64,000 bases of DNA from the NCBI RefSeq assembly GCF_001952855.1, contig NZ_LPNO01000021.1, positions 23,020 through 87,019 of the forward strand. The letters run 5' to 3'. The translations under genes and the position numbers were made by a program. The notes beneath the pieces are model-generated. The model did not search any database. It was not told the origin of the DNA and worked only from the letters and a program-made list of their open reading frames with translations. The DNA is from Pseudomonas sp. ATCC PTA-122608. GTDB lineage: Bacteria; Pseudomonadota; Gammaproteobacteria; Pseudomonadales; Pseudomonadaceae. Below, one piece after another: positions 44,074 through 52,633 of the stretch (within the stretch, counting starts at the first letter, position 1; every line of letters starts with the position of its first letter).

Positions 44074-46301
44074 TCGATACTTCCCCTCGCGCCTTGCGCA
44101 CCACCGTGTTTTGCCTGGCCACCGCCGTCGCCCTGGGCGGCTGTGGGTCATTCCCCGATCACCTCGACCCGGACGATGCCTTGCTCCACGAGGCGATGCA
44201 GGGCACCGGTTCGCAACGGCCCGCCGTGGACCCGGCCAGCGAGTCGCCTGCGGCTGAAAGTCGCCAACCCCAGGCGCCCACGCCGCCCCAGCGCCAGTTG
44301 ATTCGCGGTAACCAGCAGTTCGTGCGCCAGCCCGCACCGGCGCCGGCGGTCAAGGATGAAGCCAGTGGCGACATCGTGTTCAACTTCGCCGACCAGCCGA
44401 TTGAAGCGGTGATCAACAGCGTCATGGGCGACCTGTTGCACGAGAACTACAGCATCGCCCAGGGCGTGAAAGGCAACGTGAGCTTTTCCACCTCAAAGCC
44501 GGTGAACAAGAAGCAGGCGTTGTCGATCCTCGAAACCCTGCTGTCCTGGACCGATAATGCGATGATCCGCCAGGGCCAGCGCTACGTGATTCTGCCCGCC
44601 AACCAGGCGGTGGCGGGCAAGCTGGTGCCGGAAATGAGCGTGTCGCAACCCTCCAGCGGGCTCTCGGCGCGGCTGTTTCCGTTGCGCTATATCTCGGCCA
44701 CGGAAATGCAGAAACTGCTCAAACCGTTCGCCCCGGAAAACGCGTTCCTGCTGGTGGACCCGGCGCGCAATGTGCTGAGCCTGGCCGGTACGCCGGATGA
44801 GTTGGCCAACTACCAGGACACCATCGACACCTTCGACGTCGATTGGCTCAAAGGCATGTCGGTCGGGGTGTTCGGTTTGCAGCGGGCTTCGGTCGCGGAG
44901 TTGATGCCCGAGTTGCAAAAGATGTTCGGCCCCGACAGCGGCATGCCCCTGGCGGGCATGGTGCGGTTCCTGCCGATTGAGCGGACCAATTCGGTGGTGG
45001 CAATCTCCTCCCAGCCGCAGTACCTCAGCGAAGTCGGCGACTGGATTCATACGATCGACGAAGGCGGCGGCAACGAGCCGCAAATGTACGTCTATGACGT
45101 GCGCAACATGAAGGCCACAGACCTCGCCAAGTACCTGCGGCAGATCTACGGCACCGGCGCGATCAAGGACGATACGCCAGCCAAGGTGGCGCCGGGTTTG
45201 CGCACGGCGACCTTGTCCTCACTCAATACCAGCGGCGGCACCTCGGGTGGCCTGAACAACAGCGGCAATAGCGCGGGCATCAGCAACAACCAGCAGGCCG
45301 GCGACGACGAGGATCAGGCCCCGAGCGCCAACGAAGACAGTGAAAGCGCAGAGCAGGGCGCCGCCGACGGTACTGCCGCCAAAAGCCTCGACGCCGGCAC
45401 CCGGATCACCGCGCAAAAAAGCAGTAACCAACTGCTGGTACGCACCCGCCCGGTGCAGTGGAAGGAGATCGAGTCGGCGATCAAGCGCCTCGACAATCCG
45501 CCGCTGCAAGTGCAGATCGAGACGCGCATCCTCGAAGTCAAACTCACCGGCGAACTGGACCTCGGGGTGCAATGGTACCTGGGCCGCCTGGCGGGTAATT
45601 CCACCAGCACCACGGTGGCCAATACTCCTGGCAGCCAGGGCGCGCTGGGCGGTGGCGGGGCGGGATTGGGCGCAGATTCGTTGTTCTATTCCTTCGTCAG
45701 CTCCAACCTGCAAGTGGCCTTGCATGCCCTGGAAACCAACGGCCGCACCCAGGTGCTGTCGGCGCCGTCGCTGGTGGTGATGAACAACCAGCCAGCGCAG
45801 ATCCAGGTGGGCGACAACATCCCCATCAGCCAGACCACGGTCAACACCGGCAATTCCGACAGCACCTTGAGCAGCGTCGAATACGTGCAGACCGGGGTGA
45901 TCCTCGACGTGGTGCCGCGCATCAACCCGGGCGGCCTGGTGTACATGGACATCCAGCAACAGGTCAGCGACGCCGAGAACCAGACCACCAACAGCAGCGA
46001 CACGCCCAACAACCCGCGTATCTCCACACGCTCGGTGTCCACCCAGGTGGCGGTGCAAAGCGGCCAGACCGTGTTGCTCGGCGGGCTGATCAAGCAGGAC
46101 AACGCCGAGAGCGTGAGTGCGGTGCCGTACCTGGGGAAAATCCCCGGTTTGCGCTGGTTGTTTGGCAACACCAGCAAGTCCAAGGACCGCACCGAACTGA
46201 TCGTGCTGATCACACCGAGGGTGATTACCAGTAGCGGCCAGTCGCGGCAGGTGACGGATGACTATCGCCAGCAGATGCAGCTGTTGCGGCCGGCGAACTA
46301 G
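44070..46301 (+). CDS. gspD: Secretin GspD with lipobox (HxcQ-like liposecretin)
   Basis: A 743-residue outer-membrane secretin. The TTG start overlaps the previous stop (TTGA). A signal ending AVALGGC makes it a lipoprotein acylated at that Cys. Domain order: N0 (GDIVFNFADQPIEAVINSVM, about residue 100), N1 and N2 (FPLRYISATEMQKLLKPFAP, GVFGLQRASVAELMPELQKM), N3 with a long Gly/Ser/Asn/acidic insert (residues about 375-435), then the secretin core (LQVQIETRILEVKLTGELDL, ETNGRTQVLSAPSLVVMNNQ, VGDNIPISQTTVNTG, VQSGQTVLLGGLIK, ELIVLITPRVI). The lipid allows targeting without a pilotin gene, as in HxcQ. Confidence 0.93.
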   Translation: MIDTSPRALRTTVFCLATAVALGGCGSFPDHLDPDDALLHEAMQGTGSQRPAVDPASESPAAESRQPQAPTPPQRQLIRGNQQFVRQPAPAPAVKDEASGDIVFNFADQPIEAVINSVMGDLLHENYSIAQGVKGNVSFSTSKPVNKKQALSILETLLSWTDNAMIRQGQRYVILPANQAVAGKLVPEMSVSQPSSGLSARLFPLRYISATEMQKLLKPFAPENAFLLVDPARNVLSLAGTPDELANYQDTIDTFDVDWLKGMSVGVFGLQRASVAELMPELQKMFGPDSGMPLAGMVRFLPIERTNSVVAISSQPQYLSEVGDWIHTIDEGGGNEPQMYVYDVRNMKATDLAKYLRQIYGTGAIKDDTPAKVAPGLRTATLSSLNTSGGTSGGLNNSGNSAGISNNQQAGDDEDQAPSANEDSESAEQGAADGTAAKSLDAGTRITAQKSSNQLLVRTRPVQWKEIESAIKRLDNPPLQVQIETRILEVKLTGELDLGVQWYLGRLAGNSTSTTVANTPGSQGALGGGGAGLGADSLFYSFVSSNLQVALHALETNGRTQVLSAPSLVVMNNQPAQIQVGDNIPISQTTVNTGNSDSTLSSVEYVQTGVILDVVPRINPGGLVYMDIQQQVSDAENQTTNSSDTPNNPRISTRSVSTQVAVQSGQTVLLGGLIKQDNAESVSAVPYLGKIPGLRWLFGNTSKSKDRTELIVLITPRVITSSGQSRQVTDDYRQQMQLLRPAN

Positions 46302-46307
46302 TTCGCG

Positions 46308-46883
46308 CTACCGGTTGAGAGTCTGGATTTTTGCTTCTGTATCCTGGTCGATGATCTCGCGCAGTGTCTGGAAAATCGGCCAGGCGCTGGTGTGTTTCTT
46401 GCCATAGGCCAGATTGAAGGCGTAGTCGAAGTCGGGCGGGTTCAGGCCCTGGTTGTGTTGCAGCAGGGTCTCCAGCTTGTCCAGGGCCTTGACTGCCTTG
46501 GCCTCGGCAGACCGGGCGTTTTCGTAGTCGTCCCACAGGGCCAGAATGTCGGCTCGCAGCGGTTCATCCAGTGCCCGGGTCAACAGCAGCAGGTCGTCGT
46601 GTTCTTGCTGGCTCTTGTTGGGGAACTGCGCCTGGTCGACTGCCGGGATGTCGCCGTGGATGGCCTCTCCCAGGTCGTGGACTACGCACATCTTGAGAAT
46701 TTTCAGCAGGTCGAGGCCGGCCAGCTCATCCCCGAAGGTAATTGCCATCAGGCACAGGCGCCAGCTGTGTTCCGCGGTGCTTTCGGTGCGGCCGGAAGAG
46801 GTATGCGCGCTTCTGAGCACGTCCTTGAGTTTTTCCGCTTCGCGCAGGAAGTCGAGGCGGCCCTTGAGTTTTTCGATGTCCAT
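46308..46883 (-). CDS. HD-domain phosphohydrolase (YfbR-like 5'-nucleotidase type)
   Basis: A 191-residue HD-superfamily enzyme. Metal ligands appear as STAEHSWR (His near 40), MCVVHDLGEA (the HD pair near 68-69) and a later Asp in KALDKLETLLQHN. These fit the HD_3 group that includes the dNMP phosphatase YfbR. It runs against the secretion operon, with only six bases between stop codons, and is not part of it. Substrate is inferred from family only. Confidence 0.83.
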   Translation of the reverse strand: MDIEKLKGRLDFLREAEKLKDVLRSAHTSSGRTESTAEHSWRLCLMAITFGDELAGLDLLKILKMCVVHDLGEAIHGDIPAVDQAQFPNKSQQEHDDLLLLTRALDEPLRADILALWDDYENARSAEAKAVKALDKLETLLQHNQGLNPPDFDYAFNLAYGKKHTSAWPIFQTLREIIDQDTEAKIQTLNR

Positions 46884-46970
46884 GAATCTGCCCCGGCAGG
46901 GTCGCGGTTAAGGATTCAAGACTAGGCGCGGTGGTGCGAAGCGTCCACGCATAAAATATGCGCCGGGGAG

Positions 46971-47528
46971 TTAGAGCGTCTCGACCAGCCGCGCGGCGGT
47001 GCCATCGCTCAGGGGGATGCGGGTCCAGCGGCACAGGCTCTGGCGGATCGGTACAACCGTGGAGTCGTTGGTGCCGGTGATGAACTCCAGGGCCGGCGGG
47101 GCGAGGCTGTCGCGCCAGCCCGAGTCATCCAGCGCGGACTCCATGCGCAGGATTTCCGGCGTCACGAAGCGCCACAGTGAATGCCCCAGAAGGTCCGCCA
47201 ACGGGCTGCTGAACTCGGCGGCACGGGAGGCCGAGCAAGCCAGCAGACGATGGGTCAGGTCACAAACCAGGTGCATCGGGCGCGGACTTTCCTTGACCAG
47301 CCGGGCGAGGGCCTGATCGGCGGCGGCTTCCAGGCGTGCGGCCAGCAACTGTTCAAGTTGTCGGTGCGCTGCAGGCTCCATGGCCTGCACGCCACTTTCC
47401 CAGCGGGAAATGGTCGACTGGGTGACGTGGAACAACTCGGCGGCGTGAGTCTGTTTGACGCGGTGCAGCAGACGCCATCGTCTCAACGCAATGCCGGGCA
47501 GGGCAGGCTTGAGCAACAGGTCGGACAT
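46971..47528 (-). CDS. HTH (XRE/CopG-type fold) transcription regulator with sensory tail
   Basis: A 185-residue protein. Residues 15-65 are a Cro/C1-type helix-turn-helix: LLHRVKQTHAAELFHVTQST then ISRWESGVQAM. The C-terminal 110 residues (HLVCDLTHRLLACSASRAAE) look like a PAS-like ligand domain. It lies upstream of, and on the same strand as, the RraA-like/MFS/aminotransferase genes but after them in the direction of transcription. Its target is not known. Confidence 0.75.
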   Translation of the reverse strand: MSDLLLKPALPGIALRRWRLLHRVKQTHAAELFHVTQSTISRWESGVQAMEPAAHRQLEQLLAARLEAAADQALARLVKESPRPMHLVCDLTHRLLACSASRAAEFSSPLADLLGHSLWRFVTPEILRMESALDDSGWRDSLAPPALEFITGTNDSTVVPIRQSLCRWTRIPLSDGTAARLVETL

Positions 47529-47625
47529 TTTTCACATTCCGGGGAAGGCGGTGAGGGCGGGTAGTGTGAGGAATGCAGGGGCCGCTGCGCAAATCTGTTG
47601 GATCAGCGGAGCGGCCCGGTGCGTC

Positions 47626-48288
47626 TCAGCCCTTGCGTTGCAGGGTGTGATAACCCAGCACTGCCCGCGCTTCCCTCAATGATTTGCCTTCATCGAGCAA
47701 TCCCCGGATACGTGCTTCCACCGCTTCAATCGAGCGCGCACAGGCTGCCACTTCATGGGCCCGCTCACGCGGCACGATCACCACGCCATTGGCATCGGCG
47801 ACCACGATGTCCCGGGCGCACACCCGGGCCTGGCCGATGGACACCGGCTGGTTTACCGCTTCCACTTCAACCCGGTCCTTGCCGGTGCGCATGAACCGGC
47901 CCTTGGTGAACAGCGGGTAGCCGTCGCCCAGGACCTTGCTGACGTCGCGGCACACGCCATCAATCACCGTCGCGGCGATCCGCTGGCTGCCGGCGTACTG
48001 GGTCATGATGTCGCCCCACACCGTGCAGTCGGTGCGCCCGTCATTGTCGATCACCACCACATCGCCTTCGGCCACGTCATCGATAAAGTCGCCTACGGTG
48101 CCCGGCGGGGTGCTGGCGCTGACGTAGCGCACGGTAAAGGCCGGGCCGACCACCACCTGGCGATAGTTGTCCAGGGGCATGATTCCCAGGCACTGGCCGG
48201 GCAGGCCGAGTTTGTCCAGGGCGTCGGACACGCCCGGGGTGTCCAGGCCTGCAAACAGGTCAACCAATTCTTGGTCTTGGGGCGACAT
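47626..48288 (-). CDS. RraA/HMG-CHA aldolase family protein (copy 1)
   Basis: A 220-residue member of the family that includes 4-hydroxy-4-methyl-2-oxoglutarate (HMG) aldolase and the RNase E inhibitor RraA. Motifs: GVSDALDKLGLPGQCLGIMP, DGRTDCTVWGDIMTQYA, AATVIDGVCRDVSKV. The acidic GxxxD...R-D metal/pyruvate site of the aldolases is present (VWGD, DGVCRD). The ATG at 48288 follows GAGGAG. Such genes in catabolic clusters cleave pyruvate from 4-hydroxy-2-oxo acids. It is related to the gene at 50975. Confidence 0.83.
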   Translation of the reverse strand: MSPQDQELVDLFAGLDTPGVSDALDKLGLPGQCLGIMPLDNYRQVVVGPAFTVRYVSASTPPGTVGDFIDDVAEGDVVVIDNDGRTDCTVWGDIMTQYAGSQRIAATVIDGVCRDVSKVLGDGYPLFTKGRFMRTGKDRVEVEAVNQPVSIGQARVCARDIVVADANGVVIVPRERAHEVAACARSIEAVEARIRGLLDEGKSLREARAVLGYHTLQRKG

Positions 48289-48313
48289 GGGTAACTCCTC
48301 GTGGGGTGACAAA

Positions 48314-49651
48314 TCAGGTCGGTTGGCTGGAGGCCGGGCGGGGCTCGGCAATGGTCAGCAAAATGATGAAGCTGATGAACGAGCCGATCGCCAGCCAGGC
48401 GAACACGTAGTTCCAGCCGTAGTTGTCCAGCAGCAGGCCGGTGATGAAGGGCGTGGCGGCGGCGCCCAACTGGCCGATCATGTTCACGATGGCGTTGGAG
48501 ATCGGGAAGGTCTTCTTGGTGGTCAGGCCCATCGGGTAGACCATGTAGGACGAGAAGCCGAGGCTCAGCACCACGCCGGTCAGCATCAGCAGCAAGCCGT
48601 AGGGCAGGGGTTCGGCCGGTGAATTGATCAGCAGGTACATCATCAACGAGGTGCCGACGGCCGACAGCAACATGCCCGGCTTGCGGCGCCCGCCCATCAG
48701 GCGGTCCGAGCAGAAACCACCCAGCAGGTTGCCCAGCACCGCGCCCACCCAGGGCGCTGCCGAGACCAGGCCCATGTTCATGATCGAGAACTGCTTGACG
48801 GTCATCAGGTAGGTGGGAATCCACGCCAGCAGCACGCTGGAGACGCCGAGCTGAAAGCAGTAGCTGGTGGCGCAACCCCAGATGTTCCACGACTTGAACA
48901 CCTGGCGGTTGGTTTCCAGAGGCTTTTCATCGCGGGTGCGGATGACCCGGTCGAGCCTCTCAACCCAGGCCGGCGTCTTGTGCACGCGGGCGGTCTGGCT
49001 GATTGCCGTGTCCTCGACGATGTACTGCAGTTCGGCCGGGTTGACGAAGCGGCTGCGGGACGGATGGTCAGTGACCAGGAAGTACCAGACCACCGCCAGC
49101 ACGATGCCCGGGATCGCAAAGAAGTAGAAAATCTCGCGCCAGCCCCACACCGAAATGATCACGGCGCACAGCGGCGGCACGATCACCGGTCCGAACTTCA
49201 CGGCCGACAAAAAGATCCCCGACGCGGTGCCTTTTTCCCGTGCCGGAAACCAGTTGTTGATGGTGGTGGTCATGCTGATGGGCAGCGGGCCTTCGGCGAT
49301 GCCCAGGCCCAGGCGATAGAGTTTCAGCGCCAGCAGTGAGCTGGCGGTGCCCACCAGGCCGGTCAGCAACGAGGTCAGCACCATGGCCCCCGGCAGGATC
49401 CGGCTGACGCCAAAGCGGCCGAAGGCAAAGCCCGACGGCAGTTGTGCCAGGGCGTAAGCCAGCAGGAACAGGCTGACCAGGCCGCCGGCCTGGGCATTGC
49501 TCATTTCAAATTCCTGGCGAATAAACGGCAGCGCCACACCGAGGTTGGCCCGGTCGGCGGCGGCGACGGTGTAGATCAGGAAAATCAGCGCCGCAACCAC
49601 CCAGCGGTATTGGCTGCGCACAGCGGGTTTTATGACTTCAGGCATAGACAT
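48314..49651 (-). CDS. MFS anion:cation symporter family carrier
   Basis: A 445-residue 12-helix transporter. The first helix holds IYTVAAADRANLGVALPFIR, a sugar-acid/tartrate/phthalate-type start, followed by AQLPSGFAFGRFGVSRILPG. Mid-protein DHPSRSRFVNPAEL is the usual central loop. It sits between the two RraA-like genes with the aminotransferase, so it probably imports the hydroxy-acid or amino-acid substrate. The ATG at 49651 (MSMPEVIKPA) is chosen over a 15-residue extension. Confidence 0.88.
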   Translation of the reverse strand: MSMPEVIKPAVRSQYRWVVAALIFLIYTVAAADRANLGVALPFIRQEFEMSNAQAGGLVSLFLLAYALAQLPSGFAFGRFGVSRILPGAMVLTSLLTGLVGTASSLLALKLYRLGLGIAEGPLPISMTTTINNWFPAREKGTASGIFLSAVKFGPVIVPPLCAVIISVWGWREIFYFFAIPGIVLAVVWYFLVTDHPSRSRFVNPAELQYIVEDTAISQTARVHKTPAWVERLDRVIRTRDEKPLETNRQVFKSWNIWGCATSYCFQLGVSSVLLAWIPTYLMTVKQFSIMNMGLVSAAPWVGAVLGNLLGGFCSDRLMGGRRKPGMLLSAVGTSLMMYLLINSPAEPLPYGLLLMLTGVVLSLGFSSYMVYPMGLTTKKTFPISNAIVNMIGQLGAAATPFITGLLLDNYGWNYVFAWLAIGSFISFIILLTIAEPRPASSQPT

Positions 49652-49748
49652 GAGGGCGGACCTTGTTGTTGTGAGTGTTGTCCTGTTCGGCCCCAATCTT
49701 AAGAAGGGCCGAACGCCACCATTAGCGATATTTATCTATGTGAACTCA

Positions 49749-50978
49749 TCACTTTTTTTCTTCGATCAGCAGTTTGCTGCAGAAGCCGCGGATTGCCTCG
49801 CACGCCTGGCGCAACGACGCATCATCCAGGGCATAGGCGATGCGAATGTAAGGCCCCAGGCCAAAGGCGCTGCCGTGGACCACGGCCACATTGGCCTCAT
49901 CCAGCAGCGCCAGGGCGACATCTTCATCGCTGTGCAGTACCCGGCCGCCCGCCGAGGTACGCCCGATCAGCGCCGTGCAGGAGGCGAACGCATAGAACGC
50001 ACCGGCGGGGCTGATGCACGTCAGGCCTGGCGTGTCATTCAGCAACTTCACCATCAAGTCCCGGCGCGCCTGGAACACCACGCGACTGTTGCGGATAAAA
50101 TCCTTGGGGCCTTCCAGCGCGGCAAGTGCCGCTTGTTGCGAGACCGAGCAGGCGCCAGAGGTTTGCTGGCCTTGCAGCTTTTCCATGGCCTCCAACAACC
50201 AGCGTGGGCCGGTGGCGAAACCGATGCGCCAGCCGGTCATGGCGTAGGCCTTGGACACGCCGTTCATGGTCAATGTACGCGGTGCCAGCCGGGGTTCAAC
50301 CTGGGCCAGGGTATGGAACACCTGGCCGTCAAAGATCAGGTGCTCGTAGATGTCGTCGGCCAGGATCAGCACCTGCGGGTGGGCCAACAGCACTTCGGCC
50401 AGCGCCCGTAGCTCGCCCTCGCTGTACACCGCGCCGGTGGGATTGGACGGTGAATTGAGGATCAGCCAGCGTGTTTGCGGGGTGATTGCAGCGGCCAGGG
50501 CCTCGGGTGTCAGCTTGAACCCACTGTCGGCATCGCAAGTGACGATGCGCGCTTTGCCGCCGCACAGTTGCACCATCTCCGGGTAACTGACCCAGTACGG
50601 TGCGGGCACGATCACCTCGTCGCCTTCATTGAGGGTGGCCGCCAGGGCGTTATAGATCACCTGCTTGCCGCCGTTGCACACGAGGGTGTCCTGCCAGGAC
50701 ACGTCCAGGCCGTTTTCGCGCCGGAACTTCGCTGCCACCGCCTCCCGTAGGGCCCGCGCACCGGCCACCTGAGTGTAGCGGGTATGCCCGGTTTCGATGG
50801 CCTGGATCGCAGCCTCGCGGATATGCGCCGGGGTGTCGAAATCCGGCTCGCCGGCACACAGCGAAATAACCTGCGCGCCTTGTGCCCGGCGTTCGGCGAC
50901 GCGGTCCATGATGCGATAGGTGGCGGACGGTTGTGCGCTGGCCAGGCGCGGGTTCAGCCGCTGGATATCGGCGCTCAT
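49749..50978 (-). CDS. Class I pyridoxal-phosphate aminotransferase
   Basis: A 409-residue fold-type I aminotransferase of the aspartate/aromatic group. Key sites: LCAGEPDFDTPAHIREAA (substrate-binding start), NSPSNPTGAVYSEGEL (PLP Asn), ILADDIYEHLIFDG (PLP Asp and Tyr), NGVSKAYAMTGWRIGFATGP with the Schiff-base Lys, and the carboxylate-binding Arg in YIRIAYA. It overlaps the RraA-like gene by four bases (ATGA), so transamination and aldol cleavage are made together. The amino donor cannot be told from sequence. Confidence 0.9.
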   Translation of the reverse strand: MSADIQRLNPRLASAQPSATYRIMDRVAERRAQGAQVISLCAGEPDFDTPAHIREAAIQAIETGHTRYTQVAGARALREAVAAKFRRENGLDVSWQDTLVCNGGKQVIYNALAATLNEGDEVIVPAPYWVSYPEMVQLCGGKARIVTCDADSGFKLTPEALAAAITPQTRWLILNSPSNPTGAVYSEGELRALAEVLLAHPQVLILADDIYEHLIFDGQVFHTLAQVEPRLAPRTLTMNGVSKAYAMTGWRIGFATGPRWLLEAMEKLQGQQTSGACSVSQQAALAALEGPKDFIRNSRVVFQARRDLMVKLLNDTPGLTCISPAGAFYAFASCTALIGRTSAGGRVLHSDEDVALALLDEANVAVVHGSAFGLGPYIRIAYALDDASLRQACEAIRGFCSKLLIEEKK

Positions 50979-51631
50979 CGGGTGATCGCCTCAAACTGTG
51001 CGTCGTGCATCACCTCGACCACCGAACGCCCGCTGCGCACCGCCTGCACCATGCCGTCCTGGCGGCGGGCGATGCGCTCGCCCAGGTCCAGGACGTTTTC
51101 GATCACCGCCTGGGGCACGAACACCGTGCCGCAGGTATCGGCGATCACGTAGTCGTCCTCGCTGACGCTCACGCCAGCAACGTTGAGCGTCACGCCGGCG
51201 TCGAGCTGCACCACGCGGTTGCGCGCGCTGATCATGGTCACGCCCCTCCCGTACACCGGATAGCCGATGGCTTCGCTGCCGTCGATATCGCGGCTGAAAC
51301 CATCAATCACCGTGCCGCGTATGTGTTTGCGCGCTGCGGCGTTGGCGATGATGTCGCCCCAGCAGGAAATGCCCTCGATACCGCCGGCAATCACCAGCAC
51401 CCGGTCGCGGGTTTCAACCTGTTCGATCACCGGCGTGATCAAGTGCACGGTGGGGGCGATGTCGGACTTGGGGCCGAGCAGCACGGTACTGGCGCGGCCA
51501 ACGATCTTCGGGCAGTTCCACAGCGGGCGCAGGCCCACGGTGGCGCCGGGCAGTCCGAGGAAGTCGAGGGCGTCGGACACGGTGTTGGTGTCCAGTGCGG
51601 CCAGGCGATCGAGCAAACGGTCAGGGGTCAT
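50975..51631 (-). CDS. RraA/HMG-CHA aldolase family protein (copy 2)
   Basis: A 218-residue protein of the same family as the gene at 47626. Motifs: TVSDALDFLGLPGATVGLRP, GGIEGISCWGDIIANAAARK, TVIDGFSRDIDGSEAIGYPV. It has the WGD and RD residues expected for pyruvate-enolate chemistry. The ATG at 51631 follows GAGG. It is the first gene of the leftward operon and divergent from the LysR gene. A class II aldolase acting on a 4-hydroxy-2-oxo acid is the likely role. Confidence 0.83.
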   Translation of the reverse strand: MTPDRLLDRLAALDTNTVSDALDFLGLPGATVGLRPLWNCPKIVGRASTVLLGPKSDIAPTVHLITPVIEQVETRDRVLVIAGGIEGISCWGDIIANAAARKHIRGTVIDGFSRDIDGSEAIGYPVYGRGVTMISARNRVVQLDAGVTLNVAGVSVSEDDYVIADTCGTVFVPQAVIENVLDLGERIARRQDGMVQAVRSGRSVVEVMHDAQFEAITR

Positions 51632-51723
51632 GGGCAAGCCTCGGGTGACGGAGGCGGCCAGTGTCAGTGAGTGGCTATGATAGGTATATTACGAAGTACA
51701 GAAGCCTTGCATACGCTTAACCT

Positions 51724-52620
51724 ATGGATAAAACCATGATCAATTTTCGCCTGATTCGCCACCTCTGGTTGTTCCTTGCGGTAGCTGAAGAGCAGAACTT
51801 CGGCCGTGCGGCGAAGCGCCTTGGCATGTCCCAGCCACCGCTGAGCGAGCAGATCCAGGTGCTGGAACAGGCGCTCAAGGTCAAGCTGTTCGACCGCTCC
51901 CGACGCGGCGCAAAACTCACCCCGGTGGGCGCGGCGATCCTGCCGGCGGTGCGCAAGTTCGCCGAGCAGTTGGAGCGCCTGGAGCTCGCCGTGGAAGAAG
52001 CGGTGGCGGGGCAGTCGGGGATGTTGACCATCGGCGCGATCTCCACGGCGATGTTCGATGTGCTGCCGGGGTTGATTGAGCAACTGAAGCTCGATTACCC
52101 GCAGCTCACGGTGTCGGTGCGGGAAATCGACAGCGTCGAGGCGTTGCCGGCGCTGGAGGCTGGGGATATCGACCTGGCGTTTGCCCGGTTGGATGGCGAC
52201 CTTGGGGCTTCGGTGCAGTCATTGCCATTGACGGAGGACCGGCTGGTGGTGGCGTTGCCGGCGGATCACCCGCTGGCGAGCCGCACGCGCATCAGTTTGT
52301 CGAGTCTGGCTAACGAGCCGTTGGTGATGTTTTCGCGCAACGTCAGTCCGGTGTATTTCGACAATTTGATCGCTACCTGTCGTGCCAGTGGGTTTTCGCC
52401 TCGGGTACTGCATGAGGTGCGGTCGGTGGCCTCGCAGATTGCCTTTGTCAGCTATGGGCAGGGGATTGCGCTGGTGCCGGCGTCGTTGAAGAAGCTGGCG
52501 CCGGCTAATGTGGTGTTTCGTGGGTTGAGTCAGAAACTCAATGTGGTGACTACGGCTGTCGCGTGGAATACCCAGCGGCCGAATCCGGTGGTGGAGGCGG
52601 TGATTGCGCGGTTTCGCTAG
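51724..52620 (+). CDS. LysR-type transcription regulator
   Basis: A 298-residue LysR regulator. N-terminal winged HTH: LWLFLAVAEEQNFGRAAKRL, GMSQPPLSEQIQVLEQALKV. The C-terminal effector domain includes AALPADHPLASRTRI-like sequence and VASQIAFVSYGQGIALVPAS. Divergent orientation from the aldolase/aminotransferase/MFS genes, with a 92-bp spacer, is the classical LysR arrangement, so it should control that operon. ATG 51724 and 51736 are both possible. Confidence 0.87.
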   Translation: MDKTMINFRLIRHLWLFLAVAEEQNFGRAAKRLGMSQPPLSEQIQVLEQALKVKLFDRSRRGAKLTPVGAAILPAVRKFAEQLERLELAVEEAVAGQSGMLTIGAISTAMFDVLPGLIEQLKLDYPQLTVSVREIDSVEALPALEAGDIDLAFARLDGDLGASVQSLPLTEDRLVVALPADHPLASRTRISLSSLANEPLVMFSRNVSPVYFDNLIATCRASGFSPRVLHEVRSVASQIAFVSYGQGIALVPASLKKLAPANVVFRGLSQKLNVVTTAVAWNTQRPNPVVEAVIARFR

Positions 52621-52633
52621 GGGGTTGGGGTTG

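Noticed and set aside
47580..47620. Inverted repeat GGGCCGCT/AGCGGCCC as a terminator
   Set aside because: The arms pair, but the loop is long and there is no T-tract on either strand.
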